NCBI GenBank assembly: GCA_963677655.1
Contig: OY782088.1
Strand: one strand, 5' to 3'
Source of the DNA: Saccharicrinis sp963677655
GTDB lineage: Bacteria; Bacteroidota; Bacteroidia; Bacteroidales; Marinilabiliaceae
Length of the DNA: 64,000 bases
Shown: positions 46,838 through 57,198 of the stretch, piece by piece
Position numbering within the stretch: the first letter of the stretch is position 1
Layout of the letters: every line of letters starts with the position of its first letter
Position numbers and translations under genes: made by a program
The notes under the pieces: model-generated
What the model saw: the letters and a program-made list of their open reading frames with translations, nothing else
The model's database searches: none
Told to the model about the DNA's origin: nothing

Positions 46838-48409
46838 CTAGCTCTTTGGTCGTATTTTTAAACGTTGTCCGGGATTAATTTTAGATGAACTGGTTAAGCT
46901 ATTTAGTTTCATAATATCGCTGTTAGAAACTCCCGGATATTTTTTAGCAATGGACCATAAGTTATCTCCTCTTCTCACTGTATAATATACGTAGTCTGAG
47001 CTCTCAGGTTGCGTTTGTGATTTTTGACTGGTTGTTGATGTTTTTGCAACAGTTCTTCCATTTTTGGATTGCTTCTGTGCATAACTCATCGTGTTTATTT
47101 GTGAATAATAATCAACTTTATCTTTAGGAACATAGATAACCAGTTTTTGTCCAACTCTGATAATGTTTCTGTGAATATTGTTCCAATATCTTAAATCAGA
47201 GGTGTATACATCATACCAATCTGCAATTAAACCAACAGCGTCTCCTGATTTTACAGTATAGTATACTTTAGCTTTATTTTTAGGAACAGAAGGCGCAGAG
47301 TAGCTATTTGAAGGATTGACAATCAATCTGTTTGATGCAAAATACTTTTCTCTTTCATATGCGAAAATAGAGTCCTCCATCGTAATAAAAGATTCAAGAT
47401 TATTTGAAGGGATTCTTAATGCGTAAGAATATTTCTGAGCAGGAATAATATCTCTTCTGTATTGAGGGTTGAGTTGACGTAATTTGTCAACAGAAATTCC
47501 TGTTACCTTGGATACTTGATTAAAATGAAGTAAATCAGATATTATGATTGTATCTGTTTGCATTGCAATATCTGCTGGTTTTGGAGTAATGAGGTGTTCC
47601 TGATAGTAATTCATTGTATATGCTGCTGCAATAAAAGCAGGTACATATCCTCTGGTTTCGCGAGGAAGGCGATAATAGATTTGCCAGAAATCTCTTTTAC
47701 CTCCGGAACGATAAATTGCTTTGTCAACATTACCTGGTCCACAATTATAAGCAGCAATTACTAAATACCAATCGCCATATTTTGCATATAAAGTTTTTAA
47801 ATATTTTACAGCAGCCTGTGTTGATTTTACAGGATCTCTTCTGTCATCTATGTAAGAATTAACCTTTAAACCATACATTTTACCTGTACCATACATAAAT
47901 TGCCATAAGCCTGATGCTCCGGCTCTTGAAAAAGCTCTTGGGTTAAGTGCCGATTCAATGATAGGAAGGTATTTAAGTTCTAAAGGCAAATCAGCCGCAT
48001 CAAGTGCTTCTTCAAACATAGGGAAGTAGTACTCTGATAAACCAAGCATAATCTGAACTTGTTCTCGTCTTTTTTGCGTGTACAACTCAATATACGCCTT
48101 TACCTTGCTGTTAAAAGGAAATTCTAAAGGAGATTCTATTTCCTGAAGTCTCTTAATATATAATGAATCAGTTACAAACTTGGGAAAAGTAATTGTTGCT
48201 TCTGCAGTATTATCTGTTGTATTATCTGATTTTACAGTATCAAGGTTTTCTTTAAAAAAACCATCTTCAACATTATTATCTAATTTAACAGAGTCGGTGC
48301 TTATTGAGTCGTTAACAACTAATGTTGAATCTGTTTCTAATTCTGTTTGACTGTATAAGTTTAGTGCAGATATAAATAGAGCTGCAGCAAAAAATTTAAT
48401 TCGTAGCAT
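46838..48409 (-). CDS. Membrane-bound lytic transglycosylase with LysM domains (MltD-like)
   Basis: The 523-residue protein has a signal peptide, a low-complexity region, a lysozyme-like SLT domain (about 125-290) with LPIIESALNPRAFSRAGASGLWQF (catalytic Glu) and VIAAYNCGPGNVDKAI, and two LysM domains near residues 385-430 and 475-520 (YYTVRRGDNLWSIAKKYPG). It cuts peptidoglycan in the periplasm. It follows DUF5683, parB and parA, an arrangement found in many Bacteroidota. Confidence 0.93.
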   Translation of the reverse strand: MLRIKFFAAALFISALNLYSQTELETDSTLVVNDSISTDSVKLDNNVEDGFFKENLDTVKSDNTTDNTAEATITFPKFVTDSLYIKRLQEIESPLEFPFNSKVKAYIELYTQKRREQVQIMLGLSEYYFPMFEEALDAADLPLELKYLPIIESALNPRAFSRAGASGLWQFMYGTGKMYGLKVNSYIDDRRDPVKSTQAAVKYLKTLYAKYGDWYLVIAAYNCGPGNVDKAIYRSGGKRDFWQIYYRLPRETRGYVPAFIAAAYTMNYYQEHLITPKPADIAMQTDTIIISDLLHFNQVSKVTGISVDKLRQLNPQYRRDIIPAQKYSYALRIPSNNLESFITMEDSIFAYEREKYFASNRLIVNPSNSYSAPSVPKNKAKVYYTVKSGDAVGLIADWYDVYTSDLRYWNNIHRNIIRVGQKLVIYVPKDKVDYYSQINTMSYAQKQSKNGRTVAKTSTTSQKSQTQPESSDYVYYTVRRGDNLWSIAKKYPGVSNSDIMKLNSLTSSSKINPGQRLKIRPKS

Positions 48410-48421
48410 TTTTTAATTTTT

Positions 48422-49069
48422 TTAAAACACAAGTCTTAATTGTAAGCCTATGCTATTGTTTCCAAAGCCAGACTGAACAATCGGTTCAACCCTCATACTT
48501 AAATCATCACTCACATCAAATGTTTTAAAGTGAGCATCTACGGTTGCATCGATTATGTTAATAACATACACTAATGCAAAACCAACATAACTTAAATTTC
48601 TCCACTTCTCATAATAATCCTTCCCGTTTTCAAGCGTGTTTTCTATGTAGCTGGCGTAATTAACTTTAAACTCTTCAGTAAACCATGCTCTACCTTCAAA
48701 TACTTTTTCGTAACTGGTATTGTTTGGATCCTGAATTATCCAATCTCGATATCCTCTACGGTACATGTTATAATATCGGGTATTGAAATCAATTGCATAA
48801 ACAAGTCCTGCAAAACCTGCATATAAAATTGGAATCTTCCAATATTTCTTATTGTAGGCTTGCCCTAAGCCTGGTAGAACCGCTGAATAAAGACTCGCTT
48901 TATGTGGCGAGTGAGGTTTTATTACAATCGATTCTTCTTTAGCTTTAGTTTCTATTACTGTAGAATCATTCTTTGTTTGTGCATTACTGTTATTTTCTAT
49001 AAACGAAAACATCAGTAATACTAACAATAGTAAGCCTGGTTTTTTTTTATTAATTAATAGTAAGTTCAA
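48422..49069 (-). CDS. DUF5683 domain protein
   Basis: The 215-residue protein has a signal peptide and then the DUF5683 core: HKASLYSAVLPGLGQAYNKKYWKIPILYAGFAGLVYAIDFNTRYYN with two hydrophobic stretches, ending in a strand typical of outer-membrane proteins (LQLRLVF). The function is unknown, but it is regularly found between parB and a transglycosylase. The start appears to be TTG at 49069; the first downstream ATG would remove most of the signal peptide. Confidence 0.85.
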   Translation of the reverse strand: MNLLLINKKKPGLLLLVLLMFSFIENNSNAQTKNDSTVIETKAKEESIVIKPHSPHKASLYSAVLPGLGQAYNKKYWKIPILYAGFAGLVYAIDFNTRYYNMYRRGYRDWIIQDPNNTSYEKVFEGRAWFTEEFKVNYASYIENTLENGKDYYEKWRNLSYVGFALVYVINIIDATVDAHFKTFDVSDDLSMRVEPIVQSGFGNNSIGLQLRLVF

Positions 49070-49113
49070 AATAAAGTTTTCTAAGTAATTACAACAATTA
49101 ATGCTGAAGTATC

Positions 49114-49992
49114 TTACTTGTGGTTTGCCTTATCAAGGATACTGATAATTCGCTCCAAATCTTCATCAGAGCTAAATGGAATTACAATTTTTCCATTACC
49201 ATTATCACCTCTGGAAAACTGAATCTTAGTATCAAATACAGTTGATATCTGATCACTAAGTTGTTGATACTCCTCAGGCAAAGCGTTTTTCTTTTTTGTA
49301 GGTTGTTTAGCGGGTTTTTCGCTGTTAAGTTCACGAACAACTTCTTCAACTTTTCTTACCGAGTAATCATTCTCAATAATTTCTTCGTAAATTTTAAGTT
49401 GTTGAATTTCGTCCTCAATACCAATGATAGCTCTGGCATGTCCCATTCCCAGCTTTTTATCTCTTAAGCCAAGTTGGATTTCAGCTGGTAATTTTAATAA
49501 ACGAAGGTAATTTGTAACCGTTGCTCTCTTTTTACCAACTCTTTCTGACATGCTTTCCTGAGTGAGTTTACACTCATCCATCAAACGTTGATAACTTATA
49601 GCGATTTCGATAGGGTCTAAGTCTTCTCGCTGAATGTTTTCAACCAATGCCATTTCCAGCATGGTTTCGTCATCAGCTGTACGAACATATGCAGGTACCT
49701 TTTGTAAGCCAACTAATTTTGATGCTCTAAAACGTCTTTCTCCTGCAATAAGTTGATATTGATTTCCGCTTTTTCTTACGGTAAGTGGCTGAATGACTCC
49801 AATCTCTTTAATAGAAGCTGCAAGTTCTTCTAATTTCTCTTCATCAAAACGGGTACGAGGTTGCCATGGATTAGCAACAATTCTACTTACTTCTATCTCA
49901 TCCATTCCCGATAGAGGTTTTCCTTTCGTTACCTCATCGGCATTGTCAATAAGAGCACCCAGTCCTCTCCCTAATGCATTCTTTTTTGCCAT
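49114..49992 (-). CDS. parB: Chromosome partitioning protein ParB
   Basis: The 292-residue protein has the N-terminal KKNALGRGLGALI, the CTP-binding motif GERRFRAS, the ENIQREDLDPIEIA box and a helix-turn-helix (QESMSERVGKKRATVTNYL) that binds parS, followed by a C-terminal dimerisation region. It forms sliding clamps near the origin. A parS site could not be seen in the window. parA is 95 bases upstream. Confidence 0.97.
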   Translation of the reverse strand: MAKKNALGRGLGALIDNADEVTKGKPLSGMDEIEVSRIVANPWQPRTRFDEEKLEELAASIKEIGVIQPLTVRKSGNQYQLIAGERRFRASKLVGLQKVPAYVRTADDETMLEMALVENIQREDLDPIEIAISYQRLMDECKLTQESMSERVGKKRATVTNYLRLLKLPAEIQLGLRDKKLGMGHARAIIGIEDEIQQLKIYEEIIENDYSVRKVEEVVRELNSEKPAKQPTKKKNALPEEYQQLSDQISTVFDTKIQFSRGDNGNGKIVIPFSSDEDLERIISILDKANHK

Positions 49993-50087
49993 TCGTAATC
50001 TAAATTGGCAGACCTGATAATGTTAGGTCTGCATCTTATTCTAAATATTTCTAATATTATAAATTGTCTAAAGGAATAAATAATCTG

Positions 50088-50888
50088 CTAACTAACAATT
50101 TTATCTTTATTGTCAATCTTAGTCATATTATTTTTTTGTAATAGCTCACGAGCTAAATTTAAATAATTGATAGCTCCTTTAGATGTAGCATCATATTCAA
50201 CAACAGCCTTACCATAACTTGGTGCTTCACTAAGCTTAATGTTTCTTGTGATTAAAGTTTCAAATACCATATCCTGGAAATGGCGTTGTACTTCTTCAAC
50301 AACTTGATTCGATAATCTTAAACGAGAATCGTACATCGTTAGTAAGAATCCTTCAATAGCAAGAGTTGTATTTAGTCTGCTTTGAATGATTTTGATAGTG
50401 TTTAATAACTTACCTAATCCTTCAAGTGCAAAGTATTCACATTGTACTGGTATAATAACAGAATCAGCTGCTGTTAATGAGTTAACTGTTATTAAACCTA
50501 AAGATGGTGAACAGTCTATTAATATAAAGTCATATTGATCTCTGATTTGTCCCAGAACATCTTTTAAAACATTTTCTCGATTAGAACGGTTTAGCATTTC
50601 TATCTCTGCACCAACCAAATCAATGTGTGATGGTAATACATCCAGACCTTCGATTTCAGATTTTAGCAAAGCTGTTGAAGGTTCAATTCCATCAACAATA
50701 CATTCATATATACTGGCATCTATTTCTTTTAAATCAAATCCTAAACCAGAAGTAGCATTGGCTTGTGGGTCGGCATCAACTACTAAAACTTTGTATTCAA
50801 GTACAGCTAAACTAGCTGCTAAGTTTATTGCTGTAGTGGTTTTTCCAACACCTCCTTTTTGATTCGCTAATGCAATTATTTTTCCCAT
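50088..50888 (-). CDS. parA: Chromosome partitioning ATPase ParA
   Basis: The 266-residue ATPase has the deviant Walker A motif ANQKGGVGKTTTAINLAA, the VDADPQANATSGLG motif and the Walker B IDCSPSLGLI, the pattern of chromosomal ParA/Soj. It drives segregation with ParB. It is first in the par run; a short AT-rich gap separates it from the heptose-kinase-like gene. Confidence 0.97.
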   Translation of the reverse strand: MGKIIALANQKGGVGKTTTAINLAASLAVLEYKVLVVDADPQANATSGLGFDLKEIDASIYECIVDGIEPSTALLKSEIEGLDVLPSHIDLVGAEIEMLNRSNRENVLKDVLGQIRDQYDFILIDCSPSLGLITVNSLTAADSVIIPVQCEYFALEGLGKLLNTIKIIQSRLNTTLAIEGFLLTMYDSRLRLSNQVVEEVQRHFQDMVFETLITRNIKLSEAPSYGKAVVEYDATSKGAINYLNLARELLQKNNMTKIDNKDKIVS

Positions 50889-51100
50889 ATTGTGGTAATT
50901 ATATATATTTTGGAATAAATAAATTCTACAAAATCTTGATTTTCTGACCCTTTAAATAGATTCTGCAATAGTTAAAGATGCAAAAAATGAGTCAGAAAAC
51001 GACTGTCAAAGTTAAACTTTTAATTAAAACATCATACATGAATTACGATATAAAAGTTTCAACAAAATGTAAAGTGATTGTTATTGTTCGTATTTACTTG

Positions 51101-52102
51101 TTAGTCTTCGATCTTTTTAATGCACTCTTGTAACAGTAACTCTTTTTTAATTGGAACAACTCCTGATTCTTCACATACAAGTCCTCCTGCCATGTTTGCA
51201 ATTCGAGCTATCAAATGAGGTGCCACATTTTCAATTAAACATAGGGCACTTACACTAATTACGGTATCACCTGCTCCTGAGACATCTGCAATGTTCCTTA
51301 TTTCTGCAGGAATGATAGAAGCTTCGCTTGAATTTTGGTTAATGAATACACCATGTTCTGATAAGGTAATCATTAGTAAATTAATTTCCTGATCTTTTTG
51401 AAATTGCTTTCCTGCATTGATTAATTCCTCATGTTGACCTTTCTTAAGTTCAAGTTTACACCCTTCGTTGAATTCTTTGAAATTAGGTTTGAAAAATGTA
51501 ACACTTTTGTAGTCGTTGAAATTTCTTTTCTTTGGATCAACTAATGTTGGTATTCCTTTACTTTTAGCAAGAGAAACAACTTTTTCAATGACTGATGGTG
51601 TAATGACTCCTTTATCATAATCTTCAAAAATGATGGCATCTATTCTGTTAGTCTCTAATAACATATTTAGTTTTGCCAACATTTTTACTTCTGTTTCTTT
51701 AGGAATTGGAGTGCATATCTCTTCGTCAACTCTTAATAAATGCTGATGCTGACTAATAACTCGTGTTTTAACTGTCGTTATTCTGTTGGTACATTTTACA
51801 ATGCCGTCAGGAGTAAGGTGTTGTTTTTTTAAAAGTTTAAAAAAATCATGACTCATAATATCGTCACCAATTACCGAACATAAAATGGGGTTTGCACCCA
51901 ATGATTGAATGTTTAAAGCAACGTTAGCTGCACCTCCTAATCTGTTTTCTCTTCCTACACCTGTTAGTATGGGGACAGGGGCTTCTGGAGATATTCGAGT
52001 AACATCGCCCCATAAATAGGAATCGATCATTACATCTCCTATGATAAGGATGTTTTTATTGTTAAAAGATTCAAATAATTGTTCAAAGTAATTTTGTGAC
52101 AT
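51101..52102 (-). CDS. PfkB-family kinase, heptose-7-phosphate kinase-like (RfaE domain I)
   Basis: The 333-residue protein has the RfaE-type N-terminus NKNILIIGDVMIDSYLWGDVTRISPEAPVPIL, the LGGAANVALNIQSLGA motif and the PfkB signature DVSGAGDTVISVSAL. It corresponds only to the kinase domain of HldE; the nucleotidyltransferase domain is absent, as in organisms that split these functions. It would make part of an ADP-heptose for LPS. The ATG at 52102 is preferred; a longer frame to 52159 adds a hydrophobic stretch unlike the family. Confidence 0.82.
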   Translation of the reverse strand: MSQNYFEQLFESFNNKNILIIGDVMIDSYLWGDVTRISPEAPVPILTGVGRENRLGGAANVALNIQSLGANPILCSVIGDDIMSHDFFKLLKKQHLTPDGIVKCTNRITTVKTRVISQHQHLLRVDEEICTPIPKETEVKMLAKLNMLLETNRIDAIIFEDYDKGVITPSVIEKVVSLAKSKGIPTLVDPKKRNFNDYKSVTFFKPNFKEFNEGCKLELKKGQHEELINAGKQFQKDQEINLLMITLSEHGVFINQNSSEASIIPAEIRNIADVSGAGDTVISVSALCLIENVAPHLIARIANMAGGLVCEESGVVPIKKELLLQECIKKIED

Positions 52103-52351
52103 GTGATATAAAATATTTGCCACAAATATATAAAAAATGAAATAGTAGAACATAAGCATTGTTTTATGGTTGTTCTACTATTAAGTAATTTGTTTGGTTT
52201 TTATAATGTATTGATTATTAGATATAAGGAGGTAGTTGTGTGGTTTGGTAATAAGTTGATATACAGGAGGGTGTAAATGAGTCTTTGGTCTTTTGTCTTA
52301 AGTCTAATAATCTATTACTGTTATAAACTCTAATAAATCAGTAATATTTGT

Positions 52352-52359
52352 TATTTTTG
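52352..52359 (+). promoter_or_regulatory. Candidate -7 promoter box for metH
   Basis: TATTTTTG matches TAnnTTTG. Transcription would start near 52365, leaving a leader of about 95 bases. Confidence 0.5.
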
Positions 52360-52374
52360 CAGCTCTTTTTTTAG

Positions 52375-52391
52375 GATAAATGACATTTATC
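52375..52391 (+). promoter_or_regulatory. Palindrome at the start of the metH leader
   Basis: GATAAATG-A-CATTTATC is a perfect 8-base inverted repeat just downstream of the predicted start site. It could be an operator or a leader hairpin. Further down CTTCAG pairs with CTGAAG, and AAGCTAT with ATAAGCT encloses that hairpin. Confidence 0.4.
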
Positions 52392-52459
52392 ATGAAGCTA
52401 TATTGACCTTCAGTTTATTCTGAAGTATTTTAGCAAAAGTGATAAGCTGGTAAACGCAT

Positions 52460-55400
52460 ATGGATAGAACAAAAAAGCTATATAAAGCAATCGAGGAAAG
52501 AATATTGCTGTTAGATGGAGCAATGGGTAGTTTAATTCAGACCTATAAACTTGAAGAGGAAGATTATAGAGGGGAACGATTTAAAGATTATCATATGTCC
52601 ATTAAAGGAAATAATGATATCTTATCAATTACTCAGCCTGATATTATAAAGGAAATTCATGGTAAATACCTTGAGGCAGGTTCTGATATTATTGAAACGA
52701 ATACCTTTAATGCAACATCTATTTCGCAAGCAGATTATGATATGCAAGATGCTGTATGGGATATTAATTATCAATCAGCTAAAATTGCTCGTGAAATTGC
52801 TGATGAATATACTTTAAAAACTCCGGAAAAGCCCCGTTTTGTATGTGGTTCAATAGGGCCTTTAAATAAAGCATTGTCTTTATCTCCGGATGTCAATAAC
52901 CCTGGATTTAGAGCTACTACTTTTGATGATGTAAAGGAAGCTTATAAAGAACAGATTGAGGCTTTGATAAAAGGTGGAAGTGATTTGTTAATGATTGAAA
53001 CTGTTTTTGATACCTTAAATGCCAAGGCGGCTTTAATGGCTATTGATGAAGTTTTTGAATCTGTTGGCAAAAAATTACCTGTTATGATTTCAGGTACTAT
53101 TACTGATGCCAGTGGAAGAACCCTTTCAGGACAAACTCTAGAGGCCTTTATTGATTCTGTGTCTCATATGGATATCTTAAGTATTGGCTTAAACTGTTCA
53201 TTAGGGGCAGCTGAGTTGGAACCATATGTTACTGAACTTTCGCAAAAAGCTCCATTTTATATAAGTGCTCACCCAAATGCAGGTTTACCTAACCAGTTTG
53301 GAGAGTATGATCAAACACCAAACCAAATGTCTGATCTTGTTGGTAATTGGTTGGCAGATGGTAAGGTGAATATTATTGGCGGATGTTGCGGAACAACTCC
53401 TGAGCATATTGCCGCTATGGCAAAAATAGCTGATAAATACAATGCACATAAAAAAGTACAGGTTCCACCAATCACGCATTTAAGTGGGTTGGAATCTTTA
53501 CAAATGCGTAAGGATACTAACTTTATTAATATTGGTGAGCGTTGTAATGTGGCAGGATCTCGTAAGTTTCTTCGCCTGATTAAAGAGAAGAAATACGAAG
53601 AGGCTGTTGATATTGCCCGTCATCAGGTAGAAAACGGAGCTCAAATTGTTGACGTAAATATGGATGATGCCATGCTCGAAGCAAAAGAAGAGATGGTGAC
53701 ATTCTTAAATATGTTAATGTCAGATCCCGATGTTTCAAAAGTGCCAGTAATGGTCGATTCGTCTAAATTTGAAGTTATTGAGGCTGGATTGAAATGTTTA
53801 CAAGGTAAATCTGTGGTTAACAGTATTAGTTTGAAGGAAGGAGAAGAAGTATTCCTTGAACATGCCCGTACTATTAAAAAGTATGGAGCAGCTGTTGTAG
53901 TGATGGCCTTTGACGAAAAAGGACAGGCAGATAATTTTGAAAGAAGAAAAGAGATTTGTGGAAGAGCTTATAAGTTGCTTACTGAAAAAGTAAACTTCCC
54001 TCCTCAGGATATTATATTCGATCCAAACGTACTTGCCATTGCAACAGGAATTGAAGAGCATAATAATTATGCTGTAGATTTTATTAAAGCATGTAAGTGG
54101 ATCAAAGAAAACTTGCCTCATGCTCATATAAGTGGAGGTATTAGTAACTTGTCATTCTCCTTTAGAGGAAATAATGTAGTGCGTGAAGCAATACATTCTG
54201 TATTTCTTTATTATGCAATTCAGGAAGGTTTGGATATGGGTATTGTAAATCCTGCGATGTTGCAGATTTATGATGATATACCAAAAGAATTGTTAGGATA
54301 TGTTGAGGATGTTGTATTTAATAAGCGTCCTGATGCTACCGATAGATTAGTTGATTATGCTGAAACTATTAAAAATACTCAGCAGGAAGAAGGTGATCAA
54401 AAACAAGCTGCATGGCGCGAAGGTGATCTTGAAGAACGTTTAACACACTGTTTGGTAAAGGGAATTAATGATTACCTGGATGTAGATCTTGCCGAGGCAT
54501 TGGAGAAATATCCAACAGCTTTGGAGATTATAGAAAAGCCATTGATGGATGGAATGAATGTAGTTGGAGATTTGTTTGGTAGTGGAAAAATGTTTTTACC
54601 TCAGGTTGTGAAAACTGCCAGGGTAATGAAAAAAGCCGTTGCTATTCTTCAGCCCATCATCGAAAAAGAAAAAGAAGCTACGGGTGGTGCAAAAAGTAAT
54701 GGTAAAATTTTAATGGCAACTGTAAAGGGAGATGTTCATGATATTGGTAAAAATATTGTTGGAGTTATCCTTGGGTGTAATAACTATGAGGTGATTGACC
54801 TTGGAGTTATGGTTCCTACAGAAGAAATTTTAAAGAAAGCTGTTGAGTATGATGTTGATATTATCGGTCTAAGTGGATTGATTACTCCATCATTGGAAGA
54901 AATGGTGAATGTGGCTAAGGAAATGAAGCGCAATGATTTTAATCTTCCTCTTATGGTTGGAGGTGCTACTACATCTAAAGTTCATACAGCAGTAAAAATT
55001 GAACCAGAGTATGATCATCCTGTAGTTCATGTAAAAGATGCATCAAAAAGTGCACAGGTTGTGAGTGCATTGCTTTCTCAAACAGGAAAAGAAGAATTTG
55101 CTAAGAAAGTAAAAGAGGAATACGCTGAGTTAAGAGAAAGAAATGCCAATAAAAAAGCATTAGTGCTTAAGCCAATTAATGAAGCAAGAGAAAATAATTA
55201 CAAAATAGACTGGAATAGTGGTGAGGTGTATACTCCAAATATGTTAGGAGTAAAAACTTTTGATGATTATTCTATTGGCGATATAAGAAAATTTATTGAT
55301 TGGACTTTCTTCTTCCAGGCCTGGAATCTTACTGGTAATTATGATGGCATTGAGAATGTCTTTACCAAAGAAGAGGAAGTAAAGTGGTTGGAGGGCTATA

Positions 55401-56197
55401 AATCAGAACAAGCAAGAGAGAAGGCGGAAGAAGCTTTGAAATTATGGCGCGATTCGCAGACAATGCTAACTAATATTGAAAGAGATAAAATGGTTACAGC
55501 TAAGGCTGTGTTTGGTTTATTCCCTGCCAATAGTGAAGGTGATGATGTGATCGTTTATACAGATGAAACAAGAACTGTTGAAAAAACCAGATTTCATCAA
55601 ATAAGAGAACAACAGGATAAACCTGGTAAAGAAGTGTTTCATTCTTTGGCAGACTTTGTTGCTCCGGTTGAAAGTGGTTTAAATGATTATATCGGTGGTT
55701 TTGCTGTTACAGCTGGTGTTGGTATTGAGAAATGGATTAAAGCTTTTGAAGATGATCATGATGATTATTCTTCTATTCTTTTAAAAGCATTGGCTGATAG
55801 ATTAGCAGAAGCTTTTGCTGAGTTGTTACATTTTAGAGTTCGTAAGGAATTTTGGGGATATGCTCCGGATGAGGAATTTAATACAGAGAATTTTATTCGT
55901 GAGCGTTACAGAGGAATTCGACCTGCATTAGGTTATCCTGCTTGTCCTGATCATAGTGAAAAGCGACAGTTGTTTGATTTGATGGAAGTTGAGGAAAATA
56001 CAGGAATTACACTAACAGAGCATTTTAGTATGTATCCAAATGCTTCAGTAAGTGGTGTTTACTTCGGACATCCGAAAGCAATGTATTTTGGAGTTGGAAA
56101 GATAGGGAAGGATCAGGTTGAAGACCTTGCAAAACGCAAAGGAATTTCTATTGAAGAAATGGAGAAATGGATTCCTGTAAATTTATCTTATAAGTAG
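52460..56197 (+). CDS. metH: Cobalamin-dependent methionine synthase
   Basis: The 1245-residue enzyme transfers a methyl group from methyltetrahydrofolate to homocysteine. All four modules are present: the homocysteine domain with LLDGAMGSLIQ and the zinc Cys pair IIGGCCGTTPEH near residue 310; the pterin domain with NIGERCNVAGSRKFLRLI (about 355) and SGGISNLSFSFRG; the B12 domain with DVHDIGKNIV (His760); and the activation domain with RYRGIRPALGYPACPDHSEK near the end. It is full length. metF follows by 24 bases, so they form a methionine/folate operon. Confidence 0.98.
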   Translation: MDRTKKLYKAIEERILLLDGAMGSLIQTYKLEEEDYRGERFKDYHMSIKGNNDILSITQPDIIKEIHGKYLEAGSDIIETNTFNATSISQADYDMQDAVWDINYQSAKIAREIADEYTLKTPEKPRFVCGSIGPLNKALSLSPDVNNPGFRATTFDDVKEAYKEQIEALIKGGSDLLMIETVFDTLNAKAALMAIDEVFESVGKKLPVMISGTITDASGRTLSGQTLEAFIDSVSHMDILSIGLNCSLGAAELEPYVTELSQKAPFYISAHPNAGLPNQFGEYDQTPNQMSDLVGNWLADGKVNIIGGCCGTTPEHIAAMAKIADKYNAHKKVQVPPITHLSGLESLQMRKDTNFINIGERCNVAGSRKFLRLIKEKKYEEAVDIARHQVENGAQIVDVNMDDAMLEAKEEMVTFLNMLMSDPDVSKVPVMVDSSKFEVIEAGLKCLQGKSVVNSISLKEGEEVFLEHARTIKKYGAAVVVMAFDEKGQADNFERRKEICGRAYKLLTEKVNFPPQDIIFDPNVLAIATGIEEHNNYAVDFIKACKWIKENLPHAHISGGISNLSFSFRGNNVVREAIHSVFLYYAIQEGLDMGIVNPAMLQIYDDIPKELLGYVEDVVFNKRPDATDRLVDYAETIKNTQQEEGDQKQAAWREGDLEERLTHCLVKGINDYLDVDLAEALEKYPTALEIIEKPLMDGMNVVGDLFGSGKMFLPQVVKTARVMKKAVAILQPIIEKEKEATGGAKSNGKILMATVKGDVHDIGKNIVGVILGCNNYEVIDLGVMVPTEEILKKAVEYDVDIIGLSGLITPSLEEMVNVAKEMKRNDFNLPLMVGGATTSKVHTAVKIEPEYDHPVVHVKDASKSAQVVSALLSQTGKEEFAKKVKEEYAELRERNANKKALVLKPINEARENNYKIDWNSGEVYTPNMLGVKTFDDYSIGDIRKFIDWTFFFQAWNLTGNYDGIENVFTKEEEVKWLEGYKSEQAREKAEEALKLWRDSQTMLTNIERDKMVTAKAVFGLFPANSEGDDVIVYTDETRTVEKTRFHQIREQQDKPGKEVFHSLADFVAPVESGLNDYIGGFAVTAGVGIEKWIKAFEDDHDDYSSILLKALADRLAEAFAELLHFRVRKEFWGYAPDEEFNTENFIRERYRGIRPALGYPACPDHSEKRQLFDLMEVEENTGITLTEHFSMYPNASVSGVYFGHPKAMYFGVGKIGKDQVEDLAKRKGISIEEMEKWIPVNLSYK

Positions 56198-56221
56198 AAT
56201 TTCTGAAATATTAGAATATAA

Positions 56222-57175
56222 ATGACAGCTGCAGAGTTAGTTTTAAAAGATAATGAAACAAAGTTTTCTTTTGAATTATTACCTCCCTTAAAAGGAAATA
56301 ATATAGATAAAGTATTTAATACGATTGATATTTTAAAGGAATTCAATCCTCAATTTATAAATATTACATCTCATAGAGAGGAGTATGCTTTTGATACCAA
56401 TGCAAAAGGTTATATTGAAAAAAAAGTAATTCGTAAGCGCCCGGGAACAGTGGCAGTAGCGGCTTCAATTCAAAATAAATACGGTATTAAAGTAATCCCT
56501 CATATTATTTCAAGAGGGTTTACTCGTAGCGAAACAGAATACGCCTTAATTGATTTGAACTTTCTTGGTATTCATGATATTTTGATCTTGAGAGGAGATG
56601 ATACTCATAAGGATAAATACCCGATTCGTGAGGAAAAATGCAATCAGTATGCTATTGAGTTAGAGGAGCAGGTGAATGATTTGAATAAGGGGAAATTTTT
56701 AGATGGTACAAGTGTGGAGCCTTTTGCTACTCCTTTTTCGTACGGAGTGGCAGGTTATCCGGAAAAACATGAAGAAGCTCCAAATATGGATTCTGATTTA
56801 TCATACCTGAAAGCAAAGGTGGATGCCGGTGCTGAATATGTAATGACTCAGATGTTCTTTGATAATCAAAAGTATTATGACTTTGTTGATAAATGCAGAG
56901 CTATAGGAATTACGGTTCCAATTATTCCCGGAATTAAGCCTGTTACTGTTGCAAATCAGCTTACTGTGTTGCCAAAAATATTTAGTTGTGAAATACCTGA
57001 AGATTTTGCAAAAGAACTTCGTAAGTGTAAAAATAACGATGAGGTTAAACAAGTTGGAGTTGAGTGGTGTACGCAACAAGCATTAGATTTGAAAAAGAAT
57101 GGTGTACCAATTATTCATTTTTACACCATGATGGCTACTCAAAGTGTAAGAAAAATTGCTGAAGCAGTTTATTAA
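56222..57175 (+). CDS. metF: 5,10-methylenetetrahydrofolate reductase
   Basis: This 317-residue flavoenzyme makes the methyl donor used by MetH. It has the FSFELLPPLKGN N-terminus with the catalytic Glu, ITSHR, ILILRGDD, YGVAGYPEKHEEAP and the segment AEYVMTQMFFDN, then IPGIKPVT. The family normally has about 300 residues. Its place 24 bases after metH makes a complete remethylation operon, ended by the terminator at 57199-57232. Confidence 0.97.
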   Translation: MTAAELVLKDNETKFSFELLPPLKGNNIDKVFNTIDILKEFNPQFINITSHREEYAFDTNAKGYIEKKVIRKRPGTVAVAASIQNKYGIKVIPHIISRGFTRSETEYALIDLNFLGIHDILILRGDDTHKDKYPIREEKCNQYAIELEEQVNDLNKGKFLDGTSVEPFATPFSYGVAGYPEKHEEAPNMDSDLSYLKAKVDAGAEYVMTQMFFDNQKYYDFVDKCRAIGITVPIIPGIKPVTVANQLTVLPKIFSCEIPEDFAKELRKCKNNDEVKQVGVEWCTQQALDLKKNGVPIIHFYTMMATQSVRKIAEAVY

Positions 57176-57198
57176 ATAGATACTATATAGTTATTAGT

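Larger units (their letters stand above)
52103..52459. other. Intergenic region and metH leader
   Basis: The gap holds the divergent promoters of the heptose-kinase-like and metH genes. Only the metH promoter box, a 17-base palindrome and a short hairpin stand out. No ORF is supported. Confidence 0.5.

Noticed and set aside
49114..52102. parS site near parAB
   Set aside because: No palindrome resembling the TGTTTCACGTGAAACA type was seen. The CACGTG occurrences noticed elsewhere in the window are inside genes and not extended palindromes.
52360..52459. Cobalamin riboswitch before metH
   Set aside because: The leader is too short and has no B12-box motif.
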